64,000 bases of DNA from JAJPKK01 sp963824905 (GTDB lineage: Bacteria; Pseudomonadota; Alphaproteobacteria; Rhizobiales; Xanthobacteraceae), in NCBI GenBank assembly GCA_963824905.1, contig CAWGRH010000011.1:372001-436000 (forward strand). Direction: 5' to 3'. This document shows positions 1 through 8,896 of this stretch, piece by piece. Made by a program: the position numbers and the translations under genes. Position 1 is the stretch's first letter; each line of letters starts with the position of its first letter. Below the pieces are notes generated by a model. The model saw nothing but the letters and a program-made list of their open reading frames with translations. It did no database searches and was not told the origin of the DNA.

Positions 1-891
1 GCATCCTTGACGGTGCGGCACAGCGGTCCGACTCGCGTATTGAACCCCGACGCAAGCATCCCGTCGCGGCTGACGAGTTCCTGGGTCGGCGCGATGCCGA
101 CGAGGCTGTTGTTCTTCGACGGGTGATGGATCGATCCCCCGGTCTCTTCTCCGATGGAGCACATCACGAGGTTCGCGCCGACCGACGATCCGGAGCCGCC
201 GCTGGAGGTGCCGGGACTGCGTTGCGTATCGTAGGGGTTACAGAAGGGACCGCCGAAGGAGCTTCGCGAGTTCGGCGTTCCCATCTCTCCGAGATTCGCC
301 TTGGCGAGGATGATTGCACCGGCGTCTCGCAGGCGCTTGACGAAAGTTGCGTCGCGCGGCGGACGATCGTCCGCGAATGCGGCATCCATGCCCGCCGTCG
401 TGCGCATGTCGAAAGTGTTGTACTGATCCTTGATGGAAAGCACGATGCCGTGGAGCGGGCCGATCAGCTTCCCGGTCGATGCAAAGTAGGCGTCCTGCTT
501 GGCCGCAACTTCCAATGCATCGGGCATCGCCGCACTGGCATCCGCCGTATCGGTCATGCTCCGGGCTTTTCGACCATCGAACCCCAGCTTCTCGCGGTTG
601 GATGGCCGCAAATTCAAAGTCATCAAGGCGTTGAGCGCATGCGCGTTCTTGATCGGCTTGACCGGTCCGGCCCCGAGGACGCCGTCCGGCTGCTCGACAC
701 ACGTGCCGTTATAGGCCTTGATCCGGGTGAGATAGAGCTGCACGACCCGCGTGGATGTCAGCTCGCCCCGCAGGATCGCTGCCTGAACATCCTCGATCGT
801 CGCTTCTTCGATGCGGAACTTGCCCGTCTGCGCCGAGACCAGAGATGGCGCGAGCAGCGATGAACGATGCGAATGCCAGTTGACGAAGCAT
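1..891 (-). CDS. Amidase-signature family amidase, N-terminal part, apparent frameshift
   Basis: About 295 N-terminal residues of an amidase-signature hydrolase, which cleaves amide bonds with a Ser-Ser-Lys triad; the gene runs off the left edge. The lysine is seen in SIKDQ and the serines in GTSSGGSGSSVGANL and GEETGGSI. The best start is ATG at 891, which follows GGAGG and begins a signal peptide (MLRQLAFASFIA). That frame is lost and the amidase continues one base over as LAPSLVSAQTGKF. Removing one base near 855 joins the two into a normal exported protein with cleavage after VSA. The only in-frame ATG without a shift, at 911, has no ribosome binding site and no signal peptide. Substrate unknown; probably periplasmic. 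Confidence 0.85.
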
Positions 892-1076
892 GGGGCTGCC
901 TCCGTTTGCATGACGCCGCAGCACCGGCCAGTTCTTCGCTCGAACCTCAGGCGGTCCCGCTGGAAAACGCGCCGGCCCAAGCGCTAAGGGCGCGCGCCCG
1001 ACGATGATAGCTATTAAGATCGTCTCGTGGAAGGATGCCGAAGAAGCATGTGTTGGCGGATCGAGGAGCGGCGGTG

Positions 1077-1847
1077 ATGTCGGGTGATGGCAGTTCCAGA
1101 CGTGCCTTCCTTCGGCGGGTTGCTCCCTTCTGTGCAGTCACGGCGAGCGCGATGCTGCCGATCGGGGCCGCCGCGCAGGCTCCGGGTGATCCCTCCGCGA
1201 TCACGCTCAAACTGTATGCCCGGACGTTGGAGCGGCCCGGCGCCCCGCCGATCAACTACGTGATCGCCATCCCGCCCAACTATTCTCCCGCGACACCGGT
1301 CCCGCTCATTCTGGCGTTGCACTTCGGGGTCGGCAATGGAGAGGCGACGGGCGCCGGCGGGGACGTGGTGCAGGCGCTCGTCGGCCCGGCGCTCGCCGAG
1401 CTCGGCGCTATCATCGTCGCGCCGGATTCGGTGCGAGGCAATTGGAGCACACCCGAGAACGAGAAGGCGGTGAATGCATTGCTCGACATGGTCATCGACC
1501 AATACGCGATCGACAAGAGAAAGGTCGCCGTCACCGGCTACAGCATGGGGGGTACCGGCTCCTGGCATTTTGCGGAGAAGTTCCCGGAACGCTTCAGTGC
1601 GGCGATCCCGATCGCCAGCCGGCCCCCCGCTTCCGCGGCCGAGTGGCGGCTCCCGGTGTTCGCAATTCATTCTGACGCTGACCAGGTTGCGCCTTTTGCC
1701 CCTGTCGCAGCGCGAATAGAGGAGCTTCAGAAAGCCGGCGTGAACGCGAAAATGGTCGCGCTCGGCGGCATCACACACTACCAAGTTCCCCGCTTCCGCG
1801 GTGCGTTGCACCGGGCGATACCTTGGCTGGAAGAGGTGTGGAAGTAG
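1077..1847 (+). CDS. Tat-exported alpha/beta hydrolase (esterase/depolymerase-like)
   Basis: A 256-residue alpha/beta hydrolase with a twin-arginine leader (SRRAFLRR, residues 7-14, then a hydrophobic stretch ending AAAQA). The nucleophile elbow is GYSMGG with Ser146; HSDAD supplies the likely acid and GGITHY the likely histidine. The layout resembles PHB-depolymerase/feruloyl-esterase type hydrolases of the periplasm, but the substrate cannot be read from sequence. An ATG 42 bases upstream would also be in frame, but the start at 1077 places the Arg pair at the usual distance from the N-terminus. It is divergent from the amidase at 891, so both may share the 185-base control region. Confident on fold, not on substrate. 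Confidence 0.85.
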   Translation: MSGDGSSRRAFLRRVAPFCAVTASAMLPIGAAAQAPGDPSAITLKLYARTLERPGAPPINYVIAIPPNYSPATPVPLILALHFGVGNGEATGAGGDVVQALVGPALAELGAIIVAPDSVRGNWSTPENEKAVNALLDMVIDQYAIDKRKVAVTGYSMGGTGSWHFAEKFPERFSAAIPIASRPPASAAEWRLPVFAIHSDADQVAPFAPVAARIEELQKAGVNAKMVALGGITHYQVPRFRGALHRAIPWLEEVWK

Positions 1848-1879
1848 AAGGCGCACTCCGCGCGCTGCGGGACGTCGGG

Positions 1880-2353
1880 TCAGTACCGACGAAATTGAAA
1901 TTGCGGGGCGGAGCGCGAAAGCTCGCCTTCCGTGAGCAGGTTCGGAGAAAATTCATTCTTGGAATCGAATTGCCTGTCCCCGATCACGCCGCTCGGATCG
2001 GTTGGGAAATTTGCCGACGAGCTGACATTCCCACGGCTGGTGCCCCATCCCGCCACCGGGCCGGTCGCGGTGCGGACGCCGTCCTGACCAAGAGCCGAGC
2101 CTTGGGACGGTGGATTTGGAGACGTTGGATTTAGGGTCGGCTGACTCAAAGCTGAGGGCGGCGGACTCGGGCTTTGGGGCGATAGACTCTGAAGGTGTTG
2201 GTTTGGGGGCGGCACGCGATGTGGCGTCGAGGGCCGAATGTGGCGGGGAGGCGGAGGGGGTGCCGGCGACAGATCGGCAGCAACAGCGGGCGTGCCCAGT
2301 GCTGCGATAACCGCCGCAGCAAGTGCCCCTCTTATCGTCCTGCTGTTTGACAC
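1880..2353 (-). CDS. Secreted proline-rich protein, unknown function
   Basis: A 157-residue protein I do not recognise. A GTG start at 2353 with GGAG five bases upstream gives a clean signal peptide (SNSRTIRGALAAAVIAAL, cleavage near AVAA). The mature part opens with a proline run and stays rich in Pro, Ser and Gln to about residue 90, then becomes Gly/Ser/Asn-rich. No catalytic motif or membrane segment follows the leader. It converges on the hydrolase ending at 1847, with 32 bases between them. The low-complexity mature region fits a periplasmic or surface-exposed protein. Proline-rich reading frames can arise by chance in GC-rich DNA, so the signal peptide and start site are the main support. 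Confidence 0.55.
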   Translation of the reverse strand: MSNSRTIRGALAAAVIAALGTPAVAADLSPAPPPPPRHIRPSTPHRVPPPNQHLQSLSPQSPSPPPSALSQPTLNPTSPNPPSQGSALGQDGVRTATGPVAGWGTSRGNVSSSANFPTDPSGVIGDRQFDSKNEFSPNLLTEGELSRSAPQFQFRRY

Positions 2354-2666
2354 TCTGGCTCCGGGATCGTCGAGAACCAAAAGACAATGTCACCTGCACA
2401 AGGAAAGCATCTTCACGCAGGACCGCCCGGCGGCCGCGGATTACTCGAACCTTACATCCAAGCGGTCATGCGCCGCCAGTTCCGACCGACCGGCTGCGTG
2501 TCTCGGACCCGCGTTCTTGGCAACCGGGACAGCCCGGCGGGCGATCTCACGGCCATCCCCGGGTTCCCTGGAAAGCGCCGCCTTGCGGCCAAACCCAAGA
2601 TCGCACAAAATCCTTAACAACCGAGCCCAGAGCCCGGTGAAGAAATAACCACCTTGGGAGGCTTCG

Positions 2667-2894
2667 ATGTCGAAGGATAAGGACAAGGAGGCTGGAGTCT
2701 ACCGGATCGTCGACGTTATCGGCGTCAGCGCCGTATCGTGGGAGGATGCCGCCAAACGCGCGGTCGAGACCGCCGCCAAATCCCTTCGCGATCTGCGGAT
2801 CGCGGAAGTCACGAAAATGGATTTGAAGGTCGAGGACGGTAAGGTTGTGGCCTACCGGACCAAGCTCGCACTTTCTTTCAAGTACGAGGAATAG
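2667..2894 (+). CDS. Dodecin family flavin-binding protein
   Basis: A 75-residue dodecin, a small cytoplasmic protein that assembles into a hollow dodecamer and stores flavins, protecting the cell from free flavin. The family pattern is clear: a short strand (YRIVDVIGVS), the SWEDA motif with the tryptophan that stacks on the isoalloxazine ring, a helix (AAKRAVETAAKSLRDL), then two strands ending KLALSFKYEE. The length matches the family. A good ribosome binding site (TTGGGAGG) precedes the ATG. It stands alone between the proline-rich gene and a hydrolase; 286 bases upstream hold no other gene that I can support. Confidence 0.93.
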   Translation: MSKDKDKEAGVYRIVDVIGVSAVSWEDAAKRAVETAAKSLRDLRIAEVTKMDLKVEDGKVVAYRTKLALSFKYEE

Positions 2895-3114
2895 TCTCCG
2901 GTTCGGTACCCGAGCCGATCCCCGGCTTCAGGTCGCGGCCGAGCCGATCTTCCGGCCGCCTGTCTGCCCGCCATGGTTGGCGGGCATCTGCGCCGCGATG
3001 CCTGCGGACCCACTCTGCCAGGAAAGGGGCACGGCCCCCTGACCACCGATATCCCGATCAGCCGCGGAAGTGACGGCTTCAACTATCTCGTATCTCGCAA
3101 CAGGGAGAGCACCA

Positions 3115-3969
3115 ATGATGGATCCGGTGAGACGCAATATTCTGGCAACGGGCGTAGCTGCGACGGCGATGGCCGCGGCGCCTCAGGTGTTCGCTCAGCA
3201 GGTCGGCCCCTTCAAGTTCTACGAAAAAGGCGACGTCCGCATCCGCTACCAGGAGGCAGGCTCGGGTTTTCCGCTGCTGGTCACTCCGGGCGGTGGATTG
3301 AACTCGCGAATGAGCAATTGGGCGAACGCGGTCATCAATGCGATGGACGAGTTCAAGAGCGACTTCCGCTGCATCACCATGGATCAGCGCAACGCCACCG
3401 GCGGCGAATCTACGGGACCGGTGCCGGTGAATGATCCCTGGGACGCCTTCGCGGACGACCAGTTGGGGCTGATGGACCACCTCGGCATCCGCCAGTTCAT
3501 GTTCTTCGGCAACTGCATCGGCGGCTCGTTTGCCCTCAAGCTGATGCAGCGGGCCCCCGACCGCGTCGTCGCGGCCGTGCTGAGCCAGCCGATCGGCCAC
3601 CGGCCCGAAAATCCCGGCGTGATGTACAACACCAGCCGGGATGTCTGGGCCAAGGAGTTGCGCGAGAGGCGGCCGGAAGTCTCGATGGAAACCATCCAGA
3701 AGTATCTGCACAACCTCTACGAAGTGCAGCCCGACTTCGTCTACAGCGTGTCGCGAGACTTCGTGCGCAGCTGCCCGACGCCGATGCTGGTGCTGCCGGA
3801 CGACACCCCCGCGCACGCCTACCAAACCGCGATCGACGTCGCATCGCTGGCGCCGAATGCGGATATCTCGGTCTATCCCTGGAAAGACCCACCGGAATTG
3901 AAGGCCCGGACGATCAAGCGGGTGCGCAACTTCCTCAAAGCGCATCAAACGGCGACCGCGGCTCGTTAG
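3115..3969 (+). CDS. Exported alpha/beta hydrolase with cysteine nucleophile
   Basis: A 284-residue alpha/beta hydrolase with an N-terminal export signal (MDPVRRNILATGVAATAMAA, cleavage after VFA). Two adjacent ATGs follow GGGAGA; an ATG 45 bases upstream is less likely because it would bury the signal. The elbow reads GNCIGG, so the nucleophile position is Cys134 rather than serine, as in dienelactone hydrolases. An acidic loop (LPDDTPAH) lies where the acid is expected, but the catalytic histidine is not certain. TPGGG near residue 58 is a plausible oxyanion-hole region. Substrate unknown. The next gene converges on it 105 bases downstream. Confidence 0.8.
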   Translation: MMDPVRRNILATGVAATAMAAAPQVFAQQVGPFKFYEKGDVRIRYQEAGSGFPLLVTPGGGLNSRMSNWANAVINAMDEFKSDFRCITMDQRNATGGESTGPVPVNDPWDAFADDQLGLMDHLGIRQFMFFGNCIGGSFALKLMQRAPDRVVAAVLSQPIGHRPENPGVMYNTSRDVWAKELRERRPEVSMETIQKYLHNLYEVQPDFVYSVSRDFVRSCPTPMLVLPDDTPAHAYQTAIDVASLAPNADISVYPWKDPPELKARTIKRVRNFLKAHQTATAAR

Positions 3970-4074
3970 TTTCCATCGAGGTCGGACCGCTTTTCAACGA
4001 ATTTTGCCGGGGCCGCGCCCCCACACCGGATGCGCGGCCCTGCCCTCACGACGCGACGGTTCGTGCGCCGCGCG

Positions 4075-5061
4075 TCATTCCGGCTTGATGCCGGCTTCTC
4101 TGACGACGCCGCCCCAGCGGCCGCGTTCCGCATTCATGAACGCTGCGAAATCGGCGGGCGTGCCGCCGCCGATATCGGCGCCCTGCTCGGTGAAGCTCTT
4201 GCGGATGTCGGCCATCGCCAGAATTTTGACTAGCTCGCCGTGGAGGCGCCCCACCACGGCCGCCGGCGTTGCCGCCGGAGCCACGATTCCGTACCACAGC
4301 GATATTTCCATGTGATCGTAGCCAAGCTCGGCGAACGTGGGCACGTCCGGCAGCAGGCGGTGGCGCTCGCGGCTCGCCGCCGCCAACGGACGAACCTGGC
4401 CGGACATGATGAAAGGCAGCAGGGGCGGTGCCGCATCGATCATGATGGCGACGCGCCCCGCGATGAGATCGACCGCTGCAGGGCCACTTCCGCGATAGGG
4501 AACATGGATAAGATCGATCGCTGCCGCGCGCTTGAACAACTCGCCGGCAAGATGTGGGGCACCGCCGGTGCCGGCCGACGCGAAAGCAAGCTCGCCAGGA
4601 CGCGCCTTGGCGAGCGCAACGACATCGGCAACCGAACGTGCCGGCAGCGACGCCGTGACCGTCATGATCAGCGGGAACTTTGCCAGCAGGATCACCGGTG
4701 CAAAATCCTTCGCCGGGTCGTAGGGCAGGTTCGCATAAAGATGCGGGCCGATGCCGTGGGTGGCGATCGTGTTGAGGAGCAGCGTGTAGCCGTCGGGGTC
4801 GGATTTGGCGACGCTCGCTGCCGCCGTCGTTCCGCCGGCGCCGCCGCGATTTACGATGACGACGGGCTGCCCGAGCGCATCGGCCAGCTTGTTGCCGACC
4901 ATCCGCGCGACGTAGTCGGCGGCGCCGCCCGGCGGCACCGTGACCACGAGCTGAATCTGACGGGTCGGATATGCCTGCGCGCGGGCCGCATTCGTCCAGA
5001 CAAGGGCCGCGACAGCCAGTAGAAGAGTTGCGCTGAACGCTTCAGCGAAGCGTCCTTCCAT
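4075..5061 (-). CDS. Tripartite tricarboxylate (Bug/TctC) family substrate-binding protein
   Basis: A 328-residue periplasmic binding protein of the Bug family, which captures carboxylates or other small organics for TctAB-type importers. Features are a signal peptide (LLLAVAALVWTNAARA), the opening YPTRQIQLVVTVPPGGAAD, the NRGGAGG turn, PDGYTLLL, the HVPYRGSGPA segment and a C-terminal half ending in REAGIKPE. ATG at 5061 puts the signal peptide at the N-terminus; an ATG at 5121 would overlap the divergent gene at 5105. No TctA or TctB membrane genes are near, so it is an orphan binding protein. It is divergent from the hydantoinase cluster and may bind a substrate used there. Confidence 0.92.
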   Translation of the reverse strand: MEGRFAEAFSATLLLAVAALVWTNAARAQAYPTRQIQLVVTVPPGGAADYVARMVGNKLADALGQPVVIVNRGGAGGTTAAASVAKSDPDGYTLLLNTIATHGIGPHLYANLPYDPAKDFAPVILLAKFPLIMTVTASLPARSVADVVALAKARPGELAFASAGTGGAPHLAGELFKRAAAIDLIHVPYRGSGPAAVDLIAGRVAIMIDAAPPLLPFIMSGQVRPLAAASRERHRLLPDVPTFAELGYDHMEISLWYGIVAPAATPAAVVGRLHGELVKILAMADIRKSFTEQGADIGGGTPADFAAFMNAERGRWGGVVREAGIKPE

Positions 5062-5104
5062 TGCCGGCCGCCGTCGAGCGGCGAGCCTCCAGGTCTCATG
5101 CATC

Positions 5105-5992
5105 ATGCCGATCAAGCTCACGGAGAATTTTCGCGCCGTTTTCTACGCGCCATTCTATGCCACGCAGGCGCTCGGTTTCTATGCCCGTGAAGGCGTCGAG
5201 GTCGAGTTGCTGCCTTCGCCCGCGCCGGCGGCGGCCGCCGCGGACCTCCTCGCCGGCAACATCGACCTTACCTGGGGCGGGCCGATGCGTGTCATGAAGG
5301 CGCGCGACGAGAACCCGGATTCGCCGCTCGTCTGCTTTTGCGAGGTCGCCGCCCGCGATCCGTTCTTTCTGGTCGGCCGCGGTGATACGTCGGCGTTCCG
5401 GCTCACCGAACTGCCACGGCTGAGACTTGCGACCGTTTCCGAGGTGCCGACGCCGTGGCTGTGCCTGCAGCAGGATTTGCGCGATGCCGGGGTCGATCCG
5501 GATCGCCTCCAGCGCGTCACCGACCGGACCATGGCGGACAATCTCGAAGCGCTGCGCAAGGGCGACCTCGACGTCGTGCAACTGTTCGAGCCCTACGTGT
5601 CCATGGCGCTCGCGACCGGTGCCGGGCAGATCCTCTACGCAGCGAGCAGCCGTGGGCCGACGGTCTACACGACCTTTCTCGCCACCCGCGAGAGCATCGC
5701 CCACAACCGGACGGCGTTTACTGCGATGGTGCGCGCAGTCGGCCGCATGGAGGTTTGGCTGCAAGAACATGGCGCCGACGAGCTCGCCGCCGCGGTTGCG
5801 CCGTTTTATCCAAGTCTCGGGCGCGAGCTTCTGGTGAGCGCGCTGCGGCGCTACCACGCGGCCGGGCTATGGGCGACGCGCCCCGAAGTGTCGCGGCAGG
5901 GCTTTGCGCGCCTCGCGACAAGTCTCCGCTCCGGCGGCTTCGTCTCGCGGATGCACGGCTACGACGAGTGCGTGGATCGGAGCCTTTGCTGA
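5105..5992 (+). CDS. NMT1/THI5-like binding protein lacking a signal peptide
   Basis: A 295-residue protein of the SsuA/THI5 (NMT1-like) fold. Typical parts are KLTENFRAVFYAPFYATQALGFY (start of the first lobe), EGVEVELLP, AAADLLAGNIDLTWGGPMRV and a second lobe with KGDLDVVQLFEPYV. ABC importer members normally start with a signal or lipoprotein peptide; this one begins MPIKLTEN straight at the mature fold and has none, so it may act in the cytoplasm or be THI5-like in function. A CFCE stretch occurs near residue 78, but the yeast THI5 cysteine cluster is not reproduced. It heads a run of genes with the hydantoinase at 6063 and has no permease or ATPase beside it. Confidence 0.8.
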   Translation: MPIKLTENFRAVFYAPFYATQALGFYAREGVEVELLPSPAPAAAAADLLAGNIDLTWGGPMRVMKARDENPDSPLVCFCEVAARDPFFLVGRGDTSAFRLTELPRLRLATVSEVPTPWLCLQQDLRDAGVDPDRLQRVTDRTMADNLEALRKGDLDVVQLFEPYVSMALATGAGQILYAASSRGPTVYTTFLATRESIAHNRTAFTAMVRAVGRMEVWLQEHGADELAAAVAPFYPSLGRELLVSALRRYHAAGLWATRPEVSRQGFARLATSLRSGGFVSRMHGYDECVDRSLC

Positions 5993-6062
5993 AGACGGGT
6001 CCGAGCGCGCCGGCGCATTGCAGGATCGCGACGGCGGCGCGACAATGCGCGCGGGAGGCAGC

Positions 6063-7490
6063 ATGCTCGACATCATCATTCGCGGCGGAGACGTAGTCAC
6101 GCCGCAAGGCGTCGTCCAGGGCGACGTCGCGATCTCTGGCGAGACCATCGCCGCGGTGACCGCTCCGGGCGCGCTGGCGGCGCAGACGGCGATGCGCGAG
6201 ATCGACGCCGCGGGGCGCATCGTCATGCCGGGCGGCATCGATCCGCACGTTCACCTGCATCACGTGTGGATCAAGCCCGACGGAACGCCGCTGGTAACTG
6301 CGGGCCCCGAGCAGGTCGGGCGCGCCGCACTGTTCGGCGGCACCACGACGTTCATCGATTTCGCTTATTGGCGGGATGGCGCATCTGCCCGCGACGCCAT
6401 CGAGGCGCGCGACCGCGATTTCGTCGGCAAGAGCCCCTGCGACTGGGCCTACCACATCATGCTGCATTCGGAGCCGCCGCCTGAATTCGCGGGGCAGCTC
6501 GCCGAGGCGATCGAGGCCGGATATCCGACGCTGAAGATATTCACCACCAACATCCTGCCGACGCGCACGGGCCGGATGATCGACTTCGGCGACATCTGGG
6601 AAGCCTTTCAGGTGCTGGCGAAGTCGGGCGGCCTCGGCGTCATCCACGCCGAGGACAACGACATCGTCATGCACATGTACGCCAAGCTGATCCGCGAGGG
6701 CCGGGTCGGCTTCGAGAATCTCGCCGAGGTCCACAATCGCCTGTCCGAGGACTTGAGCTTCCGGCGCATCCTGCGGCTCGCCGAAAGCGTGCCCGGCACG
6801 GCGCTCTACATGATGCACGTGTCCGCCGCCACCGGGGTCGCCGCCATCGCCGAGGCGCGCCGGAAGCAGCTGCCCATCTACGGGGAGACCCTGCACCAGT
6901 ACCTGCTCTACACCGCGGAAGACTACAAGCGCCCCAACGGGCAGATGTATCATACCTATCCCTCGCTCAAGTCCGCGGAGGACCAGGCGGCGCTGTGGGA
7001 CGGCGCCGCACGCGGATCGATCCACTGCATTGCGACCGACGAGCTGTGCTGCACGCTCAAGGACAAGACCATCGGCAACCGCATCGATGACACCACCGGC
7101 GGCAACTCCGGCGTCGAGCCGCGCCTCGGCGTCATGTACACCGAAATGGTGGTGCGCCGCGGCTACTCTCTCCCGCAGTATGTCGATCTCGTCTCCAGCA
7201 ATGCCGCCCGGATCATGGGGCTCTATCCCCGCAAGGGCGCCATCGCGGTGGGCAGCGACGCCGACATCGCGATCCTCGATCCGACCCGTCGGGGCAAAGT
7301 CACGGCGTCGGACTTGCACGAGACGGACTACACGCCGTGGGAGGGCCACGACATCTTCGCCTGGCCGGTGATGACGCTGTTGCGCGGCAAGGTGATGGTC
7401 GAGAACGGCCGATACCTGGCGACCGCGCAGGACGGCCGTTACCTCAAGCGCAAGATTGCAGCCGACGTTCGCAACGGCCTGGCGCTATGA
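6063..7490 (+). CDS. Dihydropyrimidinase/hydantoinase-like cyclic amidohydrolase
   Basis: A 475-residue cytoplasmic amidohydrolase of the hydantoinase/dihydropyrimidinase group, which opens cyclic ureides using two metals bridged by a carbamylated lysine. Visible ligands: PHVHLH (His62, His64), YPTLKIF (Lys158, carbamylation site), VIHAED (His195), MMHVSAATG (His252) and IATDELCC (Asp326). The start at 6063 is preceded by GGGAGG; longer in-frame starts give an unrelated Arg-rich extension. It is 70 bases after the THI5-like gene and overlaps the next ORF by four bases (ATGA). Substrate could be a hydantoin, dihydropyrimidine or related ring; the sequence alone does not decide. Confidence 0.9.
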   Translation: MLDIIIRGGDVVTPQGVVQGDVAISGETIAAVTAPGALAAQTAMREIDAAGRIVMPGGIDPHVHLHHVWIKPDGTPLVTAGPEQVGRAALFGGTTTFIDFAYWRDGASARDAIEARDRDFVGKSPCDWAYHIMLHSEPPPEFAGQLAEAIEAGYPTLKIFTTNILPTRTGRMIDFGDIWEAFQVLAKSGGLGVIHAEDNDIVMHMYAKLIREGRVGFENLAEVHNRLSEDLSFRRILRLAESVPGTALYMMHVSAATGVAAIAEARRKQLPIYGETLHQYLLYTAEDYKRPNGQMYHTYPSLKSAEDQAALWDGAARGSIHCIATDELCCTLKDKTIGNRIDDTTGGNSGVEPRLGVMYTEMVVRRGYSLPQYVDLVSSNAARIMGLYPRKGAIAVGSDADIAILDPTRRGKVTASDLHETDYTPWEGHDIFAWPVMTLLRGKVMVENGRYLATAQDGRYLKRKIAADVRNGLAL

Positions 7491-7790
7491 CAGCGGCATC
7501 CGCCGACCTTGTGCGCGAGCTCCTGGCGCAATCGCTTCTCGCGTGGCACGTCTCCGGCGAGGTGCAGTACGCAAGCGGCGGCGCGATCCTCGTCACCGCG
7601 CGAGCGCCACGAGGTGCTCGTCAAGCCCGCGGCTCCGGGACTGCCGTTCCGCTGGTTCGTCACCATCGACGACCGCGAGCGCCCGGCGATCTCGGTCGTG
7701 GCAGTCCTCCGCCAGGTGCGCGAGGCGCTCGATCCCGGCTACGCGACACGACGCGTGCGGATCGCCGCCTCTCCGCTGGTGCCGACGTGA
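7487..7790 (+). CDS. Small conserved-looking protein, frameshifted, unknown function
   Basis: About 100 residues split over two frames. The first part (ATG at 7487, overlapping the hydantoinase stop) reads MTAASADLVRELLAQSLL and on to YASGGAILVT. The sensible continuation, RERHEVLVKPAAPGLPFRW and on to a stop at 7790, lies one base over. Removing a single base at about 7598 restores one ORF that ends with a four-base overlap on the GTPase start at 7787. Left uncorrected, the first frame runs through an Arg/Pro-rich stretch into the GTPase, which is not credible as a protein. Tight overlaps on both sides say it is a real member of this operon. I do not recognise the family. Confidence 0.6.
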
Positions 7791-8797
7791 TCGAGGCGTT
7801 CATCCTCACCGGCTTTCTCGGAAGCGGCAAGACGACGCTGCTCGGCCGCCTGCTTCGCCGACCGGAATTTTCGCGAACGGCCGTGATCATCAACGAGTTT
7901 GGCGAGATCGGCCTCGACCACGAGCTGATCGAGGCGAGCGAGGACAGCCTGATCGAGCTGCAGACGGGGTGCCTGTGCTGCAAAATCCGCAATGACCTCG
8001 CAACGACCATTCATGATCTGCTACGCCGGCGCGATGAAGGCACCGTCGTCCCGTTCACACGCCTGGTGATCGAGACCAGCGGGCTTGCCGATCCGGCGCC
8101 GGTGCTGCAGACGCTCATGACGGATGTGGCGATCGCCGCCCGGGTGGTCCTCGGCGGGGTCGTGACCACCGTCGATGCGGTGAACGGCGCCGACACGCTC
8201 GACCGCGAGGAGATTTCGGCAAAGCAGGCCGCCGTCGCCGACCGCCTGCTCCTGACCAAGACCGACCTCGCGAGCCCGCCGCCCGCGCTGATGCGCCGGC
8301 TCGAGGAGCTCAACGCGACGGCGCCGGTGCTGGTCGCCCGGCATGGCGATATCGACGCCCACGATCTCCACAACGGCAGCCTCTACGATCCCCTCGCCAG
8401 ATCCCTCGATGTCCGTTCGTGGCTCGGTCTGGACCTTGGCGCCCACGAACACCGCCACGGGCATGATGGAATTGACACCTTCGCCATCGTGCGCGGCGAA
8501 CCCCTGCGGGCCATAACCCTGACGCTCTTTCTGGAAGCGCTCGCCGAGCACTGCGGCGCGGACCTTCTCCGTCTCAAAGGCATCGTAAACGTCCTGGAGG
8601 GCCCCGACCGGCCGGCCGTCATTCACGGCGTCCAGCACGTGTTTCATCCGCCCACCTGGCTGCCCGGCTGGCCGTCCGAGGATCGGCGGAGCCGCCTGAT
8701 TTTCATTGCACGCGGCATTCCCCGCGGCTGGGTAGAAGCTCTGCTGGCGGCCATTGAGGCCGAAGTCTCGGATGTCTCGGCAAGCCTGTCGTTATAG
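7787..8797 (+). CDS. CobW/COG0523-type G3E GTPase, putative metallochaperone
   Basis: A 336-residue G3E GTPase of the CobW/YeiR/Nha3 group, proteins that deliver zinc or other metals to enzymes. The Walker A motif is GFLGSGKTT (residues 9-17), the family metal motif CLCC (Cys62, 64, 65), switch region ETSGLADP and base-recognition TKTD. A histidine-rich stretch (HEHRHGHD) before the C-terminal CobW domain is a further metal site. The GTG start overlaps the stop of the preceding gene. Its place in the same operon as a metal-dependent cyclic amidohydrolase suggests it helps load or maintain that enzyme; this is inference from context. Confidence 0.9.
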   Translation: MIEAFILTGFLGSGKTTLLGRLLRRPEFSRTAVIINEFGEIGLDHELIEASEDSLIELQTGCLCCKIRNDLATTIHDLLRRRDEGTVVPFTRLVIETSGLADPAPVLQTLMTDVAIAARVVLGGVVTTVDAVNGADTLDREEISAKQAAVADRLLLTKTDLASPPPALMRRLEELNATAPVLVARHGDIDAHDLHNGSLYDPLARSLDVRSWLGLDLGAHEHRHGHDGIDTFAIVRGEPLRAITLTLFLEALAEHCGADLLRLKGIVNVLEGPDRPAVIHGVQHVFHPPTWLPGWPSEDRRSRLIFIARGIPRGWVEALLAAIEAEVSDVSASLSL

Positions 8798-8896
8798 GGT
8801 AGAATAAGATTAATGCCTTCGTCGGATAAGTGCCGCCCCGCAAAGGGGGCACTGCTCGATAAACCGCGAAGGGTAAAATACGACGGGGAGGTCGAC

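Noticed and set aside
5718..7349. A 543-codon minus-strand frame opposite the hydantoinase
   Set aside because: The plus-strand frame carries all metal ligands of the family; the opposite frame has no recognisable features.
7337..7786. Upstream extension of the CobW GTPase frame
   Set aside because: It overlaps the hydantoinase and reads as low-complexity Arg/Pro; the GTG at 7787 gives the usual family start.
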